64,000 nt of DNA from Streptomyces sp. CNQ-509 (lineage in GTDB: Bacteria; Actinomycetota; Actinomycetes; Streptomycetales; Streptomycetaceae), in assembly GCF_001011035.1 (NCBI RefSeq), contig NZ_CP011492.1:1681501-1745500 (forward strand), in the 5' to 3' direction. Shown piece by piece: positions 1-7,961 of the stretch. The notes under the pieces are model-generated. The model was not told where the DNA came from. It made no database searches and saw only the letters and a list, made by a program, of their open reading frames with translations. The first letter of the stretch is position 1; each line of letters begins with the position of its first letter. Both the position numbers and the translations under genes were made by a program.

Positions 1-40
1 GGTGGGCCGCGTATCGCCGGTCGGTGCCGTACCGGCCCGC

Positions 41-97
41 GGGCGGCCGTACCGGCCCGCGGCCCGGTACGGCCGCCCGGACCCCGTCCGGGCGGCC
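41..97. terminator. overlapping strong hairpins downstream of the transporter operon
   Basis: A perfect 15-bp stem pairs 41-55 with 64-78 around an 8-base loop. A second perfect 10-bp stem pairs 71-80 with 88-97 around a 7-base loop. Both use bases 71-78, so only one can form at a time. They lie just past the stop of the small transporter subunit on the minus strand. I infer a rho-independent-type terminator; there is no U-tract, which is usual in Streptomyces. Confidence 0.7.
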
Positions 98-105
98 GCC
101 GTGTG

Positions 106-213
106 CTAGTCCGGCTGGTCCGGGAAGCTGCGCAGCTTCAGCAGCGCCGCGACCAGGCCGCCCCAGACGATCACGATCGCGACGACCAGCATGACGATGG
201 CGCTCGCCGACAT
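106..213 (-). CDS. metS: methionine/alanine importer small subunit, MetS-like (35 aa)
   Basis: This 35-residue protein is almost entirely one transmembrane helix (about residues 5-26) followed by a short polar tail ending PDQPD. Its ATG overlaps the stop of the upstream sodium symporter by one base (TGATG), which implies translational coupling. In Corynebacterium glutamicum the NSS transporter MetP needs such a one-helix partner, MetS, encoded directly downstream. Size, topology and position all fit. I infer it is the accessory subunit of the adjacent transporter; the substrate is not proven by sequence. Confidence 0.8.
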   Translation of the reverse strand: MSASAIVMLVVAIVIVWGGLVAALLKLRSFPDQPD

Positions 214-1760
214 CAGTTGCCCTCCTTCACCGGTTCCGGATCCTCCACGGGCTCCGCCTCCGGCGCCCGGCCGCCGATGTCGCCGTGGTGCCGCCACGGG
301 ATCAGCGCGGCCAGCACGCCGACCAGCAGCGCACCGGCGGCGACGCCCCACCCGGCCCAGCCGAGGAACGAGCCGGGGTAGCCGCCGTAGTTCTCGTCCA
401 GCTCGGTGCGCAGGCTGTCGACCATCATCCAGCCGAGCACCAGCGGCGTGATGATGCCCAGGCACACCAGCCACACACGCCCCATCCGCACCGCGGACGT
501 GGCGTTGGCGTCCCGCTGGAGCAGCGGCAGCCGGCGCAGCACCCAGGCCACGACGACGACCGACACGAGGCCGGCGAGCACGATGCCGTACTGGTTGATG
601 AAGTGGTCGGCGGCGTCGAGCAGCGAGAGCCCGCCGTCGTTGGCGAAAGCCAGCACGGACACCGCGGTGAGCACGCCGCCGACGAGCGCGACGGCCGCCC
701 TGCGGGACAGGCCCGTACGGTCCTCGACCGCCGCGACCTGCACCTGGACGATGCTCACCAGCGAGGTCAGGCCGGCGATCACCAGCGACAGGAAGAACAT
801 CACGCCGAAGAACGCGCCCCCCGGCATGCTGGAGATGATCGCCGGGAACGCCACGAACGCCAGCCCGACGCCCGAGGTCGCCAGCTCGCTCACGCCCACG
901 CCCTGCTGCGCGGCCATGAAGCCGAGCACCGAGAACACGCCGATGCCGGCCAGGATCTCGAACGAGCTGTTGGCGAAGCCGGCGACGAGCGCCGAGCCGG
1001 ACAGGTCCGACTTCCGGCCCAGGTACGAGGCGTAGGTGATCATGATGCCGAAGCCGATGGAGAGCGAGAAGAAGATCTGGCCGTACGCGGCGACCCACAC
1101 GCTGCCCTCGCCCAGCGCCCCCCAGTCCGGCTTGAAGAGGGCGTCCAGGCCCTCGCCCGCGCCGTCCAGGGTGACCGCGCGGACCACGAGAATGCAGAAG
1201 AGGACCAGCAGCGCGGGGATGAAGACGCGGTTGGCCCACTCGATGCCGCGGCGCACGCCCAGCCAGAGGATGACGAGGGTGACCAGCCACACCCCGAGCA
1301 GCGGCCACATCACGCCGGGCACGAAGGTGGAGACGGTGCCCGGTTCGCCGGCCTTGAGGAAGTCCTCGGAGAAGAAGGCGTTGGGGTCGTCGCCCCACGA
1401 CTCGTCGATCGAGAAGCCGACGTAGCGGACGGCCCAGGCCAGGACCACCGCGTAGTACGCGGAGATCACGAAGCAGATCGCCACCTGCCACCAGCCGATG
1501 GCCTCGGCGGGGCGGGAGAGCTGCCGGAAGGCGCCGGGCGGGGAGGAGCGGTAGCGGCGGCCGATGACGTATTCCATGATCAGCAGCGGGAGTCCCGCCG
1601 TCAGCAGCGCCACGAGATACGGCAGGAGGAAGGCCCCGCCGCCGTTGTCGTAGGCGACGTAGGGAAAGCGCCAGATGTTGCCGAGACCGACCGCGGATCC
1701 GATCGCCGCGAAGAGGAAGCCTGCCCGGGTTCCCCAACGCTCACGAGGCTCGTTGGACAT
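213..1760 (-). CDS. sodium-dependent amino-acid transporter, NSS/SNF family (MetP-like)
   Basis: This 515-residue integral membrane protein has about 11-12 predicted helices. The N-terminal motif GTRAGFLFAAIGSAVGLGNI (residues about 10-29) is the unwound TM1 signature of neurotransmitter:sodium symporters, where Na+ and substrate bind. The ATG at 1760 has a weak purine-rich site (AAGAGAG) upstream. It is coupled to the MetS-like small subunit, so methionine/alanine-type uptake is the best guess. The gene is divergent from a WYL regulator 54 bp away that may control it. The symporter assignment is secure; the substrate is inferred from the small subunit. Confidence 0.92.
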   Translation of the reverse strand: MSNEPRERWGTRAGFLFAAIGSAVGLGNIWRFPYVAYDNGGGAFLLPYLVALLTAGLPLLIMEYVIGRRYRSSPPGAFRQLSRPAEAIGWWQVAICFVISAYYAVVLAWAVRYVGFSIDESWGDDPNAFFSEDFLKAGEPGTVSTFVPGVMWPLLGVWLVTLVILWLGVRRGIEWANRVFIPALLVLFCILVVRAVTLDGAGEGLDALFKPDWGALGEGSVWVAAYGQIFFSLSIGFGIMITYASYLGRKSDLSGSALVAGFANSSFEILAGIGVFSVLGFMAAQQGVGVSELATSGVGLAFVAFPAIISSMPGGAFFGVMFFLSLVIAGLTSLVSIVQVQVAAVEDRTGLSRRAAVALVGGVLTAVSVLAFANDGGLSLLDAADHFINQYGIVLAGLVSVVVVAWVLRRLPLLQRDANATSAVRMGRVWLVCLGIITPLVLGWMMVDSLRTELDENYGGYPGSFLGWAGWGVAAGALLVGVLAALIPWRHHGDIGGRAPEAEPVEDPEPVKEGN

Positions 1761-1787
1761 ATAAAGCTCTCTTATTCTTTGGTGCAG

Positions 1788-1802
1788 TACCGAAGGACGG
1801 TA
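1788..1802. promoter_or_regulatory. dyad TACCG-N5-CGGTA in the divergent intergenic region
   Basis: A perfect 5-bp inverted repeat with a 5-base spacer lies between the starts of the transporter (1760, minus) and the WYL regulator (1815, plus). The surrounding 50 bases are unusually AT-rich for this genome (TATAAAG and TTATTC), so both promoters probably sit here. I infer an operator, possibly for the adjacent regulator. Confidence 0.4.
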
Positions 1803-1814
1803 TCAGGGCGCTGC

Positions 1815-2822
1815 ATGATGGCTGACATGCGCGCCGCCCGCCTCATCCACCTCGTGCTGCTGCTCCAGTCCCGTCCTTCCATGACCGCCGCCGAGCTGGC
1901 GGAGCGGCTGGAGGTCTCCGAGCGGACGGTCGCCCGGGACGTGCAGGCGCTCGGGGAGGCGGGGGTACCGGTCTACGCCGACCGCGGGCGGACCGGCGGC
2001 TACCGGCTCGTCGGGGGCTACCGCACCCGGCTCACCGGGCTCGGGCGGACCGAGGCGGAGGCGCTGTTCCTGTCCGGGGTGCCGGGCGCGCTGCGGGACA
2101 TGGGGCTGGCGGACGCGGCGTCCGCGGCGCGGCTGAAGGTGTCGGCGGCACTCCTGCCCGAGCTGCGCGGCGCGCCGGAGAGCGCGGCGCAGCGGTTCCA
2201 CCTCGACGCCCCGGGGTGGTGGCGGGAGCCGGACGTGCCGGAGCTGCTGCCGGCGGTGGCGGAGGCGGTGTGGGCGGACCGGACGCTGGCGGTGACATAC
2301 CGGCGGCGGCCGGCGGCGGAGGCGGTGGAGCGGGAGGTGGAACCGTACGGGCTGGTGCTGAAGGCGGGCGTCTGGTACCTGGTCGCGCGGGTGCCGGGGG
2401 CGGGAGGCGCGTACCGGGTCTACCGCGTGGAGCGCTTCGAGCGGGCCGCGGCCGTCGGCGGCGGGGCGGGCTTCGAGCGGGACGAGGAGTTCGACCTGCC
2501 GGGCTTCTGGACGGAGCGGGCCGCGGCGTTCGCGCGGTCGATCCTGCGGGACGAGGTGACGCTGCGGCTCTCCCCCGACGGCCTGCGGCGGCTGCCGCAC
2601 GTCACGGACCGACTCGCCGCCGAGGACGCCGTGGCCGGGGCCGGCGAGCCCGACGAGCAGGGCTGGAGGGCCGTCCGGCTGCGGGTGGAGTCCGCGGACG
2701 TCGCCTACACCCAGCTCCTCGCCCTCGGTCCTGACGCGGAGCTGCTGGGGCCGCCGGAGCTGCGCGCGCGGTTCGCGGCGGCGGCGGCCCGCAGCGCCGC
2801 ACTCTACGGGCGCAGCCGGTAG
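1815..2822 (+). CDS. WYL-domain transcriptional regulator (YafY/DeoR-type HTH)
   Basis: This 335-residue cytoplasmic regulator has an N-terminal winged helix-turn-helix (about residues 8-65; ELAERLEVSERTVARDV is the recognition segment). A WYL ligand-sensing domain follows in the middle (VEPYGLVLKAGVWYLVAR, about 175-195), and then a WCX-type C-terminal extension. ATG 1815 is chosen over 1818 and 1827 because all three are in frame and no Shine-Dalgarno sequence decides; the true start may be any of them. It overlaps the convergent SDR gene by 19 bp. WYL proteins bind small molecules or nucleic acid; its target is unknown, but the divergent transporter is the obvious candidate. Confidence 0.9.
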   Translation: MMADMRAARLIHLVLLLQSRPSMTAAELAERLEVSERTVARDVQALGEAGVPVYADRGRTGGYRLVGGYRTRLTGLGRTEAEALFLSGVPGALRDMGLADAASAARLKVSAALLPELRGAPESAAQRFHLDAPGWWREPDVPELLPAVAEAVWADRTLAVTYRRRPAAEAVEREVEPYGLVLKAGVWYLVARVPGAGGAYRVYRVERFERAAAVGGGAGFERDEEFDLPGFWTERAAAFARSILRDEVTLRLSPDGLRRLPHVTDRLAAEDAVAGAGEPDEQGWRAVRLRVESADVAYTQLLALGPDAELLGPPELRARFAAAAARSAALYGRSR

Positions 2823-3769
2823 CTCTCCGGGTCGCCGGGATCCTCGCCGGCCATCGCGCGCTGGAAGTACGGCCAGCTGTCCGGCAGTGTTCCGTCGGTG
2901 TCCGTGAAGCCGTATTCCTTGGCGACCTGCCCGCTGTACAGCGACGCGCCGTTCCAGCGCGCCTTGTCCGGGTCCGCCGCCAGCGCCGCCACCGCACGGC
3001 CGACGAGGACGGGGCTCTCGGAGAGCGCGAAGTGCTTGTCCTTGGCGATCGCGTCGCGCCAGTTCTCCTCGGTCACCCCGAAGTGGTCGAGCATCTGCTC
3101 GGAGCGGAGGAAGCCGGGGGTGAGGGAGAGAGCGGTGGCGCCGGCCTCCTTCAGCTCGTGGCTGAGGCCGAAGGCCATCCGGATCGGGGCGTTCTTGGTC
3201 AGGTCGTAGAAGAACATCTCGCGGTACGGCTTGTTGGCCTCCGCGGTGCCGTCGGTGATCTCGACCACCAGCCCGCCGCCCGTGCGCAGCAGCAGCGGCA
3301 GCGCGCAGTGGCTGGTGATGAGGTGGGTCTTCACCCCGAGCTCCATCATCCTGAGGCCGCGGTCGAGGTCGATCTCCCACATCTTCTTGCCGAACTCGAC
3401 GAGGTGTTCCCCGCCCCAGACGTCGTTGACCAGCACGTCGAGCCGGCCGTGGTCGCGCTCGATGCGGGCGACCAGGTCCCGTACCTGATCGGCTTCGAGG
3501 TGGTCGACGCGGACCGCGACGCCCTCGCCGCCGGCCGCGGTGGCCAGTTCCGCGGTCTCCTCGATGGTCTCGGTGGTGCGGCCGACCTCGCTGACGTGCT
3601 CCCGGGTCGTACGGCCGGTGGCGTACACGGTGGCGCCCAGGGTGCCCAGGGCCACGGCGATGGCCCGGCCCGCGCCCCGTGTGGCCCCCGCGACCAGGGC
3701 GACCTTCCCGCGCAGCGGCTTGTCCGCGGTGTGCGGTACGGGCTTGTCTCGGTTCTGCTCTTCGCTCAT
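2804..3769 (-). CDS. SDR family oxidoreductase
   Basis: This 321-residue classical short-chain dehydrogenase has the nucleotide-binding glycine motif GATRGAGRA at residues 28-36 and the catalytic YxxxK as YDLTK in the middle. The usual NNAG motif reads NDVWG. The extended C-terminus (KEYGFTDTDGT) is typical of a subgroup often annotated only as SDR oxidoreductase. I chose the ATG at 3769 over an upstream in-frame start at 3799 because the SDR fold begins shortly after it. It converges on the WYL regulator with a 19-bp overlap. The substrate is unknown. Confidence 0.88.
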   Translation of the reverse strand: MSEEQNRDKPVPHTADKPLRGKVALVAGATRGAGRAIAVALGTLGATVYATGRTTREHVSEVGRTTETIEETAELATAAGGEGVAVRVDHLEADQVRDLVARIERDHGRLDVLVNDVWGGEHLVEFGKKMWEIDLDRGLRMMELGVKTHLITSHCALPLLLRTGGGLVVEITDGTAEANKPYREMFFYDLTKNAPIRMAFGLSHELKEAGATALSLTPGFLRSEQMLDHFGVTEENWRDAIAKDKHFALSESPVLVGRAVAALAADPDKARWNGASLYSGQVAKEYGFTDTDGTLPDSWPYFQRAMAGEDPGDPESYRLRP

Positions 3770-3814
3770 GCGGACCACCGTGACAGCGAATCCGGACACC
3801 TTCTGTCGGGTTTT

Positions 3815-3848
3815 CCGGCCGGTCCTCCGGGCCGGTCCCGCCGGCCGG
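3815..3848 (-). terminator. GC hairpin between DUF4240 gene and SDR gene
   Basis: The octamer CCGGCCGG occurs at 3815-3822 and 3841-3848 and is self-complementary, so the two copies can pair around an 18-base loop. It follows the stop of the DUF4240 gene (3857, minus strand). This is a weak terminator candidate with a large loop. Confidence 0.35.
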
Positions 3849-3856
3849 TCTCCCGG

Positions 3857-4378
3857 TCAGTCCTCCCGGTACAGCGCCCACAGCTTCGGGTACCGCCGCG
3901 CCAGCACCCCCGCGTCCTCGAAGTCGATCGGCTCTCCCACCGGCTCCGCGGGACCCTCGGGCAGCCCCAGCTCCGGCAGCTTCAGCCCGGTCAGCCGCTC
4001 GTACGCCTCGTCCGCCACGTACGCCAGGTCCTCCCCCTCGCCGTCCGTCTCCTCGTCGAAGTCCTCCAGCAGGTCCGCGAGGTCGTCCGGCTCGTGCAGC
4101 GCCCCCTCGAAGACCGTCCGGCCCTGGCCCACGAGCCAGCCGCGGAAGGAGTCGAAGGCGTCGTCGCTGACCCCGTCGAGCAGCACCCACGCGGCGCCCC
4201 ACAGGTCCATGCGGTACGCGCGGTTCATCCGCGACTCGAAGTGGCAGGCGAAGTCGGTGACGGCGTCCGGGTCGAGGCCGGTCAGCCGGTCGACGAGCAG
4301 GTCGGCCTGGTCCGCGGGGTCGCCCTCGGCGGCCTCACGGGCGGTGTCGACCAGCTCCCAGAACTCCGACTCCTCCAT
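3857..4378 (-). CDS. DUF4240 domain-containing protein
   Basis: This 173-residue acidic, soluble protein starts MEESEFWELVDTAREAA and contains CHFESRMNRAYRMDLWGAA, which matches the DUF4240 family as I know it. No signal peptide or membrane helix is visible. The family has no established biochemical role and occurs widely in Streptomyces. ATG 4378 is preceded in frame by a GTG at 4381, and either may be used. Neighbours give no functional clue. Confidence 0.8.
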   Translation of the reverse strand: MEESEFWELVDTAREAAEGDPADQADLLVDRLTGLDPDAVTDFACHFESRMNRAYRMDLWGAAWVLLDGVSDDAFDSFRGWLVGQGRTVFEGALHEPDDLADLLEDFDEETDGEGEDLAYVADEAYERLTGLKLPELGLPEGPAEPVGEPIDFEDAGVLARRYPKLWALYRED

Positions 4379-4477
4379 CACGGATCCAGCATCCGCCCTC
4401 AGGCGCGCGTACGCACGCGGAGCGGCGGGATCGGGACGTATCGGGGCCCGTACGGGCTCGCGCCGGGGGCGCGCGGG

Positions 4478-5020
4478 TCAGAGGAGTGTGCGCCCCATCA
4501 GGACGTCGTCCACGTACGTGCCGTCCAGCAGGAACTCCTCCGGCAGCACCCCCTCCACCGCGAACCCCTCCGACTCGTACAGCCGCCGCGCGGGTGCGTT
4601 GTGCCCCAGCACGCGCAGCGTCAGCCGCCGCGCACCGGCCGCCCGGGCGTGCTCCGCGCCCGCCCGCAGCAGCGCCCGGGCGACGCCCGCGCCGCGGGCC
4701 TCGGGGGCGACGACGAGGCCCTGGATCTGGCGTACGTGCCCGTTGACCGTCAGTGACGTCGGGGGGACGACGCAGATGTAGCCGACGACGCGGGCGGGGG
4801 CGGTGGGGGCGGCGCCGGGCAGCTCGGCGACGAGGTAGTCGTCGGGGTGGTGGCGCTCGTCGAAGAAGGGGGCATCGGTGTCGGGCGGCGCGGTCACCGC
4901 GTGCAGATGCGACCAGGTCGCGGCGTCCAGCTCGCGGAGCAGCCCCCCGTCGGCGGCGCGCGCGGGACGTATCCGCAGCTCGCCGCCGCCGACCGCCCCG
5001 CCGTCCTGCGCGTCAGTCAT
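4478..5020 (-). CDS. GNAT family N-acetyltransferase
   Basis: This 180-residue acetyl-CoA-dependent acetyltransferase has a conserved motif A with the pyrophosphate-binding loop (EARGAGVARALL, about residues 107-118). It is followed by the GNAT C-terminal signature NAPARRLYESEGF. I chose ATG 5020 because the fold starts soon after; an upstream in-frame extension to 5281 would run across the divergent epimerase gene. The acceptor substrate cannot be told from sequence. Confidence 0.88.
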   Translation of the reverse strand: MTDAQDGGAVGGGELRIRPARAADGGLLRELDAATWSHLHAVTAPPDTDAPFFDERHHPDDYLVAELPGAAPTAPARVVGYICVVPPTSLTVNGHVRQIQGLVVAPEARGAGVARALLRAGAEHARAAGARRLTLRVLGHNAPARRLYESEGFAVEGVLPEEFLLDGTYVDDVLMGRTLL

Positions 5021-5075
5021 GCGCTCACTGTGGCATGTGCTGCCGAAGCACGGCACATGAGGGCAAGATGGTCCC

Positions 5076-5969
5076 ATGCGCATCGCGGTCTCCGGCTCCT
5101 CCGGACTCATCGGCTCCGCCCTCGTCGGTTCGCTGCGGACCGACCGGCACGACGTCCTGCGGCTGGTGCGGCGGGAGGCGACCGCGCCGGACGAGGTGCG
5201 GTGGGACCCCGGGAAGGGGTACGTCGACGCCGGCCGGCTCGACGGCTGCGACGCCGTCGTGCACCTCGCCGGCGCCGGCATCGCCGACCGGCGCTGGACC
5301 GAGAACTACAAGCGGGTCCTGCGCGACAGCCGGGTGCTGGGCACGGCAGCAGTCGCCGACGCCGTCGCCTCCCTCGACCGGCCGCCGTCCGTCTTCGTCT
5401 GCGGCAGCGCGATCGGCTACTACGGCGACACCGGCGACCGCCGCGTCGACGAGACCGCGCCGCCGGGGCGGGGCTTCCTCGCCGACCTGTGCCAGGAGTG
5501 GGAGGCGGCGACGCGCGCGGCGGAGGAGGCGGGGATCCGTACCGTCCACGCGCGTACGGGCCTGGTGGTCTCCCGCAGGGGCGGGACGTGGGGACGGCTC
5601 TTCCCGCTCTTCCGGGCGGGTCTCGGCGGGCGGCTCGGCAACGGACGGCAGTACTGGAGCTTCGTCTCCCTGCACGACCACATCGCGGCGCTGCGCCACC
5701 TCATCGACACCGAGGCGCTCGCCGGGCCGGTGAACCTCACGGCCCCGGAGCCGGTGACCAACCGCGAGGTGACGGCGGCGATGGGGCGGGTGCTGCACCG
5801 GCCGACGCCGTTCCCGGTGCCGGCGGCGGCGCTGCGGGTGGCGCTGGGCGAGTTGGCGGAGGACGTGATCGGCAGCCAGCGGGTGGTGCCGCGCAAGCTG
5901 CTCGACTCGGGGTTCGCGTTCACGTTCCCGGGGATCGACGAGACGCTGCGGGCGGCGCTGCGGCGCTGA
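5076..5969 (+). CDS. TIGR01777 family NAD(P)-binding epimerase (YfcH/SDR39U1-like)
   Basis: This 297-residue protein has an atypical SDR Rossmann fold with GSSGLIG at residues 7-13, the family feature ARTGLVVSRRGG near residue 160, and a C-terminal DUF1731-type segment ending in the FAFTFPGIDE region. The family is conserved from bacteria to mammals but its substrate is not established. ATG 5076 has no clear ribosome site. It is divergent from the GNAT gene, with 55 bp between the starts holding both promoters. Confidence 0.88.
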   Translation: MRIAVSGSSGLIGSALVGSLRTDRHDVLRLVRREATAPDEVRWDPGKGYVDAGRLDGCDAVVHLAGAGIADRRWTENYKRVLRDSRVLGTAAVADAVASLDRPPSVFVCGSAIGYYGDTGDRRVDETAPPGRGFLADLCQEWEAATRAAEEAGIRTVHARTGLVVSRRGGTWGRLFPLFRAGLGGRLGNGRQYWSFVSLHDHIAALRHLIDTEALAGPVNLTAPEPVTNREVTAAMGRVLHRPTPFPVPAAALRVALGELAEDVIGSQRVVPRKLLDSGFAFTFPGIDETLRAALRR

Positions 5970-6143
5970 GCGGGCGGGGGGGCCGGCGGGAGTTCCGGGG
6001 GGCACTTCGGGGGCTGCGCGGGGGCGGTGTCGCGGCTGGTTGCGCCGGGTGTGCGTCAGTGCCCTTGTGGTGCGCACCTGGCCGGCGTCACCATCCGGCC
6101 TATCGTCATCGGAACGCGTCCACGGGGGAACGCGGATACGGCC

Positions 6144-6159
6144 ATGCCCAGTTGGGCAT
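6144..6159. promoter_or_regulatory. palindrome ATGCCCA-N2-TGGGCAT upstream of the FAD oxidoreductase
   Basis: Perfect 7-bp arms flank a two-base centre, 65 bp before the GTG start of the oxidoreductase. It lies in a 254-bp gap that otherwise holds only the oxidoreductase promoter region. The short-spaced palindrome resembles a dimeric repressor or activator site. No regulator gene is adjacent, so the binder is unknown. Confidence 0.45.
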
Positions 6160-6223
6160 CAAACAGGCGTCCGGCGGCATGCGACAGCGCTCGGCCGCGG
6201 ACGCACAACCCCGGGAGGCACCC

Positions 6224-7660
6224 GTGCCCCATGCCGCAGGAAGCACGGACCCCGTCGACGTCGTCGTCGTAGGCGCAGGACTCGCCGGTCTCTCCGCGGC
6301 CCAGCACCTCGTCGGAGCGGGCCTCGACGTGACGGTGCTGGAGGCGGACGAGCAGGTCGGCGGGCGGATGACCACCGACCACGTCGACGGATTCCGGCTG
6401 GACCGCTCGCTGCAGCTGCTCAACACCTCGTACCCGGAACTGCGTCGCCTGCCGGGGCTCGCGGAGGTGCCGCTGTGCCCGCTCGACGGGGACGTGGTGG
6501 TCTGCGGGGGCGGGCGACGGCAGCGTATCGGCGGATCGAGAGGCACGGGGGGCGCGTTCACGGCGGCGAGCGCGTTGGCCAGCGCCGCGCGTGCGCCCCG
6601 GGGCGCCGTCATCGACCAGGCGTGGCTCTCCACGGCGCTGGCCCGGCTGGCGACCGTACCCACGGCGCGGCTGCTGGCCCGGCCGGAGCGCCGGGCCGCG
6701 GACGCGCTGGCGGCGCGCGCGCTGCCGCCGCGGATGGCGGCGGGATTCCTGCGGCCGCTGCTGGTGGCGCTCCTCAACGACCCGGCGCTGACGACGTCGA
6801 GCCGCTCGGCGGACCTGGCGCTGCGGTCGTTCGCGCGGGGGCGGCTGTGCCTGCCGGCGGGCGGCGCGGCGACGGTGCCGCGGAAGCTGGCGGCGGGGCT
6901 GCCGCGCGGGACGGTGCGGACGGGGGTGCGGGCGGTGTCGGTGTCGACGACCGCGGTGCGGACGGAGGAGCACGGGGTGCTGCGGTGCCGTTCTGTGCTG
7001 GTGGCCACGGGCGCGCGGGCGGCGGCGGGACTGCTGCCGGGGCTGCGGCTGCCGGGGTTCCACCCGGTGACGGTGCTGCACCACAGCGCCCCGGTGGCGT
7101 CGCTGCCGGGCGGGGACGGGCCGGCGGAGGGGGAGGCCGGTGCGGACGGTCTGCCGGCGGGCGACGGCGAGGCGCGTTCGGCCGGGGTACGGGGGCAGAT
7201 CCCGGGCGACCTGCGGCAGGCGGCGCTGCTGGTGGACGCGGAGGAGGCGCGGGGGCCGGTGTCGCACACGGCGGTGGTCAGCGGCGCGGACGCGTCGCGG
7301 GCGCCGCGGGGGCGGGCGCTGGTCAGCTCGGTGGTGCTGGGCGAGGAAGCGGGCCGGCCGGCGCGGGTGCTGGACAAGTCGGCGCGGCGGCAGTTGAGCG
7401 AGCTGTACGGGACGTCGGCGTTCGACTGGGAACTGGTGGGAGCGCACCACGACCCGGAGGCGATACCGGCAATGCCGGCGCCGCACGACCTGCGCCGGCC
7501 GGTACGGGTGCTGTGCGGCCTCTACGTCTGCGGCGACCACCGCGACACGAGCAGCCCCCAGGGCGCCCTGCACTCGGGCCGCCGCGCCGCCCGCTCCCTC
7601 CTCCGCGACTTCGGCCTCACCCCGACGACGACCACGACAGCCATCCCGGCGGTCGCCTAG
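6224..7660 (+). CDS. NAD(P)/FAD-dependent oxidoreductase (phytoene dehydrogenase/amine oxidase fold)
   Basis: This flavoprotein of about 478 residues has the dinucleotide-binding VVVVGAGLAGL (GxGxxG at residues 17-22), the adjacent EADEQVGGRMTT motif, and the C-terminal FAD motif VCGDHRDTSSPQGALHSG. I chose GTG 6224 because GGGAGG lies five bases upstream; an in-frame ATG at 6179 lacks a ribosome site. A Gly/Pro-rich insertion near residues 290-325 looks like a surface loop. The family contains carotenoid desaturases and amine oxidases, and the substrate here is not predictable. Confidence 0.87.
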   Translation: MPHAAGSTDPVDVVVVGAGLAGLSAAQHLVGAGLDVTVLEADEQVGGRMTTDHVDGFRLDRSLQLLNTSYPELRRLPGLAEVPLCPLDGDVVVCGGGRRQRIGGSRGTGGAFTAASALASAARAPRGAVIDQAWLSTALARLATVPTARLLARPERRAADALAARALPPRMAAGFLRPLLVALLNDPALTTSSRSADLALRSFARGRLCLPAGGAATVPRKLAAGLPRGTVRTGVRAVSVSTTAVRTEEHGVLRCRSVLVATGARAAAGLLPGLRLPGFHPVTVLHHSAPVASLPGGDGPAEGEAGADGLPAGDGEARSAGVRGQIPGDLRQAALLVDAEEARGPVSHTAVVSGADASRAPRGRALVSSVVLGEEAGRPARVLDKSARRQLSELYGTSAFDWELVGAHHDPEAIPAMPAPHDLRRPVRVLCGLYVCGDHRDTSSPQGALHSGRRAARSLLRDFGLTPTTTTTAIPAVA

Positions 7661-7667
7661 CAGGAAC

Positions 7668-7911
7668 GGTTCTCCATCCCCGGAGCGGCGCTCCCGGCCG
7701 AGAGCACCGCTCCGAGGCGGGAACATTGCTCTGCGGCGAGAACAGCGCTCCGCAACGGAAGCACCGCCTCGGGGCCGGAGCAGCTCTCCGAACCGAGACC
7801 ACCGCACCGGGAGAGCGATGCTCCGAACCGAGAGCAGCGCCCCGCCCGTGAACGGCGCTCCACGGCGGGAGTGGTGCTCCGCATCAAGCGCACCGCTTCG
7901 GCGCGACCGCC
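7668..7911. repeat. degenerate 19-bp tandem array, about 12-13 units
   Basis: Between two convergent genes the DNA breaks into consecutive units of 19 bp (a few of 17-18), each close to nnGCTCCgnnncGngAnCA. Clear units start at 7688, 7707, 7726, 7745, 7764, 7783, 7802, 7819, 7837, 7855, 7874 and 7893. The GCTCC and GAgCA positions are best kept. Nineteen is not a multiple of three and no continuous reading frame is preserved, so it is unlikely to encode protein. I see no inverted ends. Confidence 0.85.
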
Positions 7912-7961
7912 CGCCGAGCCCGCGGCCGCCCCGCACATCGCGGCCGCGGGCTCGGCCCGCC

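Noticed and set aside
285..1814. Long open frame extending the WYL regulator upstream, antisense to the transporter
   Set aside because: It is rich in His, Asp, Arg and Gln, the usual mirror image of a high-GC membrane-protein gene. The transporter on the other strand has clear family motifs.
7668..7911. Possible CRISPR or coding repeat
   Set aside because: There are no unique spacers, the unit is only 19 bp, and the period breaks the reading frame.
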